64,000 bases of DNA, taken from assembly GCA_030748805.1 (NCBI GenBank), contig JASMLG010000098.1:1-64000 (forward strand). Direction: 5' to 3'. Shown piece after piece: positions 60,326-64,000 of the stretch. A program made the translations under genes and the position numbers. The number at the start of each line of letters is the position of its first letter. Position 1 is the stretch's first letter. Source of the DNA: Phycisphaerales bacterium. GTDB taxonomy: Bacteria; Planctomycetota; Phycisphaerae; Phycisphaerales; SM1A02. Under the pieces are notes generated by a model, which was given only the letters and a program-made list of their open reading frames with translations, did not search any database and was not told the origin of the DNA.

Positions 60326-62094
60326 AACATTTCCTGTGCAGTGACTCCATCACCCTTCCACCTAGGTATAAAACGCCCATCAATCATTACAACAGGAATA
60401 CTCTTTCTCCAAACAATGTTTTTGGAAAGAATATCTGCCCGCATTGTGTTGTTTACATCAATTCCGCCCATAACATCTTGAATAATATGAGCGTCTTCAC
60501 CAGACAGCGAAGAAGCGCGTTCAAGAGCGATGTCTAAATTTATGGGCGAGGATTGTTTTAGTATCCAGTCATGCATTTTCCACCTTGATACATCTCCAGA
60601 CAGAACACCAACCGCCTCTACAAGTTTTGCTAAATAGCAAGAGCCCTCGTATTTTTTTGTAGCACCAGAGACACCAGCATTACACAACTCATCTATTGGA
60701 TAGTGTCTATATGCGTATCGAACATTTGGATTTTTACCGAGAAGTGTTTTTATTTCATTGTCAATTTCTTTAGTAATTTCTGACTGATAGTCGCTCCACA
60801 CAACAATTTCAACAGGGCCGTCTCCACGCCAAGAGTTGTTTTCTTCTCCAGGAAGAACCCTGGCCTTGCCAACCCGCCAATCCTCTACTAGTTTTTCTGT
60901 TGCTAGTGGCGGCACAACCGTTTCAACATCACCCTGTTCAATTTTTTCAGCAACGCTGTCTATAACACTTACAAGAGAGCCGGTGCTCCCGTAATACCAC
61001 AGGTACTCCACTCCGTTAATAAATACCATTGGAGTGTAATAAATACCCAGCTTGTATCCGTCGTTTGAATCGCTTTTTACACGACCAAGAGTTTCATTGC
61101 CCATCATTGTATTAATTACGCTGTTCGAATCAAACCCAAGTTCAGCCAGTTGATTGCTGAATGTTTTATCAGTGAAGCTGCCCCTCTGAGAAAATAGCCA
61201 TTCGTGCATTTTTTCCCACGCATCTTCGCCATGAACAATAGACACCGCTTCTGCTGCTCGCGCAGCCCAGCAAGCATTTCCATGAAGTTTAAAGGTTCCA
61301 ATATTGTCGTTGCACTCGTAACAAAGAGGGAAGTGCTTTACGGATACCGAAATGTCATCTCTGCCCTTCATTATATTTGCAAGTTGTGTTTCAATTCTTT
61401 TGCAATCAGGACACTGGTAATCTGTAAACATTACAATTTGTATTGGGGCATCCTCGGGGCCAATCCGGTGTCTTGCCTCAAGAAGAGCAAGGGTCGACTT
61501 ATTGGCTTTGCCCGAAACAACATTATGAACATTTTCCCTTGACTTTTTCTCGTCTTCAGCCAGTTTTGCCGCGCGCGCCATCTGTCCAACAAAAACCAGC
61601 ACAACCATCGAGATAACAAAACTAACAAGAAGCACGGCGGCGTCTTTATTAGTTGGTTTTTCTGGTGATTTGTTGATTTCTTTTTTATTAAAACCAAAAT
61701 CACAAGTGGCCCAAAACAAAAGATTGCAGGCCTGTACCAGCGCACACCATTTGCAAAAACTACCAACGGAAACCATCACGATAATAAAACCAACAGAAGC
61801 CAAGGCGCCAATACGAGCAAACCAAAGAAATGTTTTTGACGAGAAACGGCTCGTTAACCAACCCAAAAATAAACCAATAAACCAAGCCATGCCAACAAAC
61901 GAAACCGGTATTGCAATCAAAGGAACCGTTCCCCACGGACCGCCTGTAATGCTATCGCACCCGCTCCCCACCCCGCACCCCGGAATGGAATCAAAAACAC
62001 CAAGCTTTGTTCCAGAAAGGACAAACGAAGAGGCAAGTGAAACCAGCAACAGCAAAGATCCGACATAAAAAAGTGGTGACTTGAATTTGTTCAT
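60265..62094 (-). CDS. VKOR-DsbA fusion with a second, cysteine-less thioredoxin domain
   Basis: This 609-residue protein has an N-terminal vitamin K epoxide reductase domain (about 1-140; loop cysteines 40 and 46, active CKWC at 114-117, five helices), which reoxidises disulfide carriers with quinone. A linker helix leads to a DsbA/thioredoxin domain (about 210-395) with CPDC (228-231) and a cis-proline (YYTPMVFING). A second thioredoxin-fold domain (about 425-605) starts EIVVWSDYQSEITKEIDNEI, so the CxxC is SEIT (438-441), yet it keeps a cis-Pro SIPVVMIDG. The first two domains make a complete disulfide oxidase; the third may bind substrates. It is on the minus strand beside argS. Confidence 0.9.
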   Translation of the reverse strand: MNKFKSPLFYVGSLLLLVSLASSFVLSGTKLGVFDSIPGCGVGSGCDSITGGPWGTVPLIAIPVSFVGMAWFIGLFLGWLTSRFSSKTFLWFARIGALASVGFIIVMVSVGSFCKWCALVQACNLLFWATCDFGFNKKEINKSPEKPTNKDAAVLLVSFVISMVVLVFVGQMARAAKLAEDEKKSRENVHNVVSGKANKSTLALLEARHRIGPEDAPIQIVMFTDYQCPDCKRIETQLANIMKGRDDISVSVKHFPLCYECNDNIGTFKLHGNACWAARAAEAVSIVHGEDAWEKMHEWLFSQRGSFTDKTFSNQLAELGFDSNSVINTMMGNETLGRVKSDSNDGYKLGIYYTPMVFINGVEYLWYYGSTGSLVSVIDSVAEKIEQGDVETVVPPLATEKLVEDWRVGKARVLPGEENNSWRGDGPVEIVVWSDYQSEITKEIDNEIKTLLGKNPNVRYAYRHYPIDELCNAGVSGATKKYEGSCYLAKLVEAVGVLSGDVSRWKMHDWILKQSSPINLDIALERASSLSGEDAHIIQDVMGGIDVNNTMRADILSKNIVWRKSIPVVMIDGRFIPRWKGDGVTAQEMFQRILSIVESEAKPDDSSSK

Positions 62095-62114
62095 TTATTA
62101 ATTCCTCAGCTGTG

Positions 62115-63941
62115 CTACATTTGCTCTGGCGATTCTATTCCAAGAAGATCTAAACCATCAACAATTACTCGCCTTGTTAGATCAGCAAGACGTAGCCTTG
62201 ATTGTTTAATTTTTTCGTCTTCTAATTTCAAAACAGGACACGACTGATAGAACGAACTAAAACAGTCGGTTAATTCATATAACCACGTACAAAGTCTGTG
62301 TGGTTCTAAATATTTAATCGATTCCTGTAAAACATCCCCGTGTTGAAGCAGTTTTAGGGCTAAAGCGCGCTCTTGTGGCTCTTTAATTATTAGAACCGCG
62401 CTTCTATCAACACCGCCTTTTTTGATAAGAGATGAAATGCGAGCACATGCATATTGGATATATGGTCCAGTGTTTCCCTCAAAAGCAATCATGCGATTGA
62501 GATCAAACACATAGTCCCTTACCAAATCGTTTGAGAGATCTGCGTATTTAATTGCCCCAATTCCTATTTGTCTTCCAATTGTTTTTAGTTCCTCTTCACA
62601 CATTTTATGTGTGGGCGAGTTTTCATCTTTCGACCTTTTTGTCACCTCGCTAGTGCCCATTTTAATTGCGTCTTCAAGCATCGAATGTAGGGTTATGCTG
62701 GATCCGCTTCTGGTCTTTATTGGTTTTTTGTTTTCACCAAGAACCGATCCAAACGATACGTGTACAAACTCAACCTTAGTACCGTCAGGCGTATGATCCC
62801 ACCCAATAAGCTTGGCGGCATCAAACAGGTCTTTAAAGTGGGCTTTTTGTCTTGAGTCAACAACATAGATAACGCAATCGGACTTAAGCACTTGGGTTCG
62901 ATGTTTAATTGCCGCAAGATCTGTAGTCGAATATAAAAAACCACCATCGGACTTTCTAATTATCATCGGTCGGTCTCGATCTTTGAACCGAACAACAATA
63001 GCGCCATCGTCTTCTTCAGCAAGTCCCACAGAGACAAATTCGTTTACAACGTCGGCAAGCTTGTCTCTATAAAAAGATTCTCCACGAACGTGTTCTGGTC
63101 CAAGCTTTACGTTTAACAAGCCCAGAGATTCATAAACCGAAGCCATAGTACACTTAATTATTTTTTGCCAGTCCTCTAACAGCTGCTTGTCGTTTTGTTG
63201 AAGTGAGTTCAAGACGACCTTTGCAGAGGTCTGTGAAGAAATTGCCCCTATGTTTTGTTCTTCAATTTCTATTAAACGATGTGGTCCCGCCTGTGTTTTT
63301 TGTGCCGCTTCTAGCCCCCGCAATTCATCTTTTGCAACAAGCTGAGCGCTTTTGTATGCAATATTTAAATCTTCAATCAAAATAGAATCTAGGTCTATTT
63401 TTTGGGACAACAGTTGTTCTAGAACCATAGCAATTGGAAGCCCCCAATCACCTATGTGGTTTTCTCTATAAACAGTTCTTCCAACACGCTCAAACATTCT
63501 AGCAATAGAGTCACCAATAATAGTTGAACGAAGGTGACCAACGTGTAATTGTTTTGCAACATTTACCGCACACAAATCAACAGCAACGGGGTGAGTGTCT
63601 TGGTCTTTTGTAACTCCAAGATCTGGAGAATCCATTTCTTCAATTAATGAGATTATGGATTTATCCGTTAATCGTATGTTGATAAATCCGGGCCCCGCTA
63701 CTTCTGGAGGATATGCAACATCACCAAAATCTAAAACACCAACAACCCTTTCGGCTAGTTCCCGTGGGTTTTGCCCAACCCTTTTGCCAATAGCCATCGC
63801 CCCGTTTGCCTGAAAGTCGCCAAGTTTTTGATTTTGGGAGCGTTTAACAACGGGGTCTATTTCACTAGGGCAAACACCAAGCACCTCTCCAAAAGAGCTC
63901 GCAAGAATATCAGAAATGGTTTTCTTAATATTTGTTGTCAT
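62115..63941 (-). CDS. argS: arginyl-tRNA synthetase
   Basis: ArgS charges tRNA-Arg with arginine. I place the start at ATG 63941 (MTTNIKKTISDILASSFGEV), giving about 608 residues; the frame stays open to 63998 at the window edge. The N-terminal additional domain (QNQKLGDFQANGAMAIGKRV) is present. The class I motif HVGH (in KQLHVGHLRSTIIGDSI, about 133) is intact, and the KMSKS-equivalent reads KPIKTRSGSSITL, as in most ArgS. The anticodon-binding helical C-terminus is complete. It is a canonical full-length enzyme. Confidence 0.96.
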   Translation of the reverse strand: MTTNIKKTISDILASSFGEVLGVCPSEIDPVVKRSQNQKLGDFQANGAMAIGKRVGQNPRELAERVVGVLDFGDVAYPPEVAGPGFINIRLTDKSIISLIEEMDSPDLGVTKDQDTHPVAVDLCAVNVAKQLHVGHLRSTIIGDSIARMFERVGRTVYRENHIGDWGLPIAMVLEQLLSQKIDLDSILIEDLNIAYKSAQLVAKDELRGLEAAQKTQAGPHRLIEIEEQNIGAISSQTSAKVVLNSLQQNDKQLLEDWQKIIKCTMASVYESLGLLNVKLGPEHVRGESFYRDKLADVVNEFVSVGLAEEDDGAIVVRFKDRDRPMIIRKSDGGFLYSTTDLAAIKHRTQVLKSDCVIYVVDSRQKAHFKDLFDAAKLIGWDHTPDGTKVEFVHVSFGSVLGENKKPIKTRSGSSITLHSMLEDAIKMGTSEVTKRSKDENSPTHKMCEEELKTIGRQIGIGAIKYADLSNDLVRDYVFDLNRMIAFEGNTGPYIQYACARISSLIKKGGVDRSAVLIIKEPQERALALKLLQHGDVLQESIKYLEPHRLCTWLYELTDCFSSFYQSCPVLKLEDEKIKQSRLRLADLTRRVIVDGLDLLGIESPEQM

Positions 63942-64000
63942 AAGATAGCGTACAATACCTAAACCTAGGGAACTCGACATTAATGGCGTTTGTGCCATGC

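Overview
The window looks like a chromosomal segment of a free-living, Gram-negative planctomycete, most likely a marine member of the Phycisphaerae with a moderate-to-low GC genome. The clues are a secreted zinc carboxypeptidase ending in a planctomycete-style dockerin, a membrane protein with the CPxCG...CPECG ribbon common in this class, a TPR protein carrying two RNA polymerase alpha-CTD-like domains, an ECF-type sigma factor next to a membrane Ser/Thr kinase, and outer-membrane proteins (OprP-like porin, TolC). The assignment is inference from gene content; no rRNA is present.

Layout. 0.2-4.5 kb: a minus-strand phosphate-uptake operon (OprP-type porin, a broken pstS, a PhoU-like DUF47 protein, a Pit transporter). 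4.5-4.8 kb: tRNA-Cys followed by a dense array of near-perfect hairpins bounded by an exact copy of the tRNA 3' end. 4.8-17 kb: a lipoprotein and a secreted protein, a TPR protein-pyrE-gatB operon, a secreted protein-oppA operon, and eno abutting a lone oppB-type permease. 17-28.5 kb: a SerA-like dehydrogenase, then one long minus-strand run: sigma factor, kinase, TSUP permease, prpB-like lyase, citrate/methylcitrate synthase, 3-hydroxyacyl-CoA dehydrogenase, ResB, CcsA. 28.6-45.5 kb: a coiled-coil membrane protein with a strong terminator, SpoIID-like protein, LemA and an M48 protease, TPR/alpha-CTD protein, MATE pump, two-domain redoxin, dockerin carboxypeptidase, ChaN, Sua5, TolC, an SH3 protein, tRNA-Ala and RsmJ. 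45.5-54 kb: two M16 peptidases, a methyltransferase, a polyprenyl synthase, tRNA-Glu, an RNase Z-like hydrolase, dnaA and a candidate oriC. 54-64 kb: trpD, lgt, holB, comEC, a PQQ-type sugar dehydrogenase, a VKOR-DsbA fusion and argS.

How the genes work together. The phosphate genes suggest outer-membrane entry through the porin and inner-membrane uptake by low-affinity Pit, with the high-affinity Pst route decayed at this locus. Several genes serve cell-envelope redox chemistry: ResB/CcsA for cytochrome c maturation, a TlpA-like redoxin, and a VKOR-DsbA fusion. In both thioredoxin-fold proteins one of two domains has lost its CxxC. The kinase/sigma pair heads a run of carbon-metabolism and cytochrome genes, which could put them under one regulatory input.

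The most unusual element is the tRNA-Cys hairpin array (4582-4796). Other points worth checking are the pstS remnant, the oriC candidate beside dnaA, the degenerate-domain redox fusions and the duplicated alpha-CTD protein. Nothing resembling CRISPR, a prophage, an insertion sequence or a defence island was seen. No completely novel multi-gene system could be demonstrated from sequence alone.
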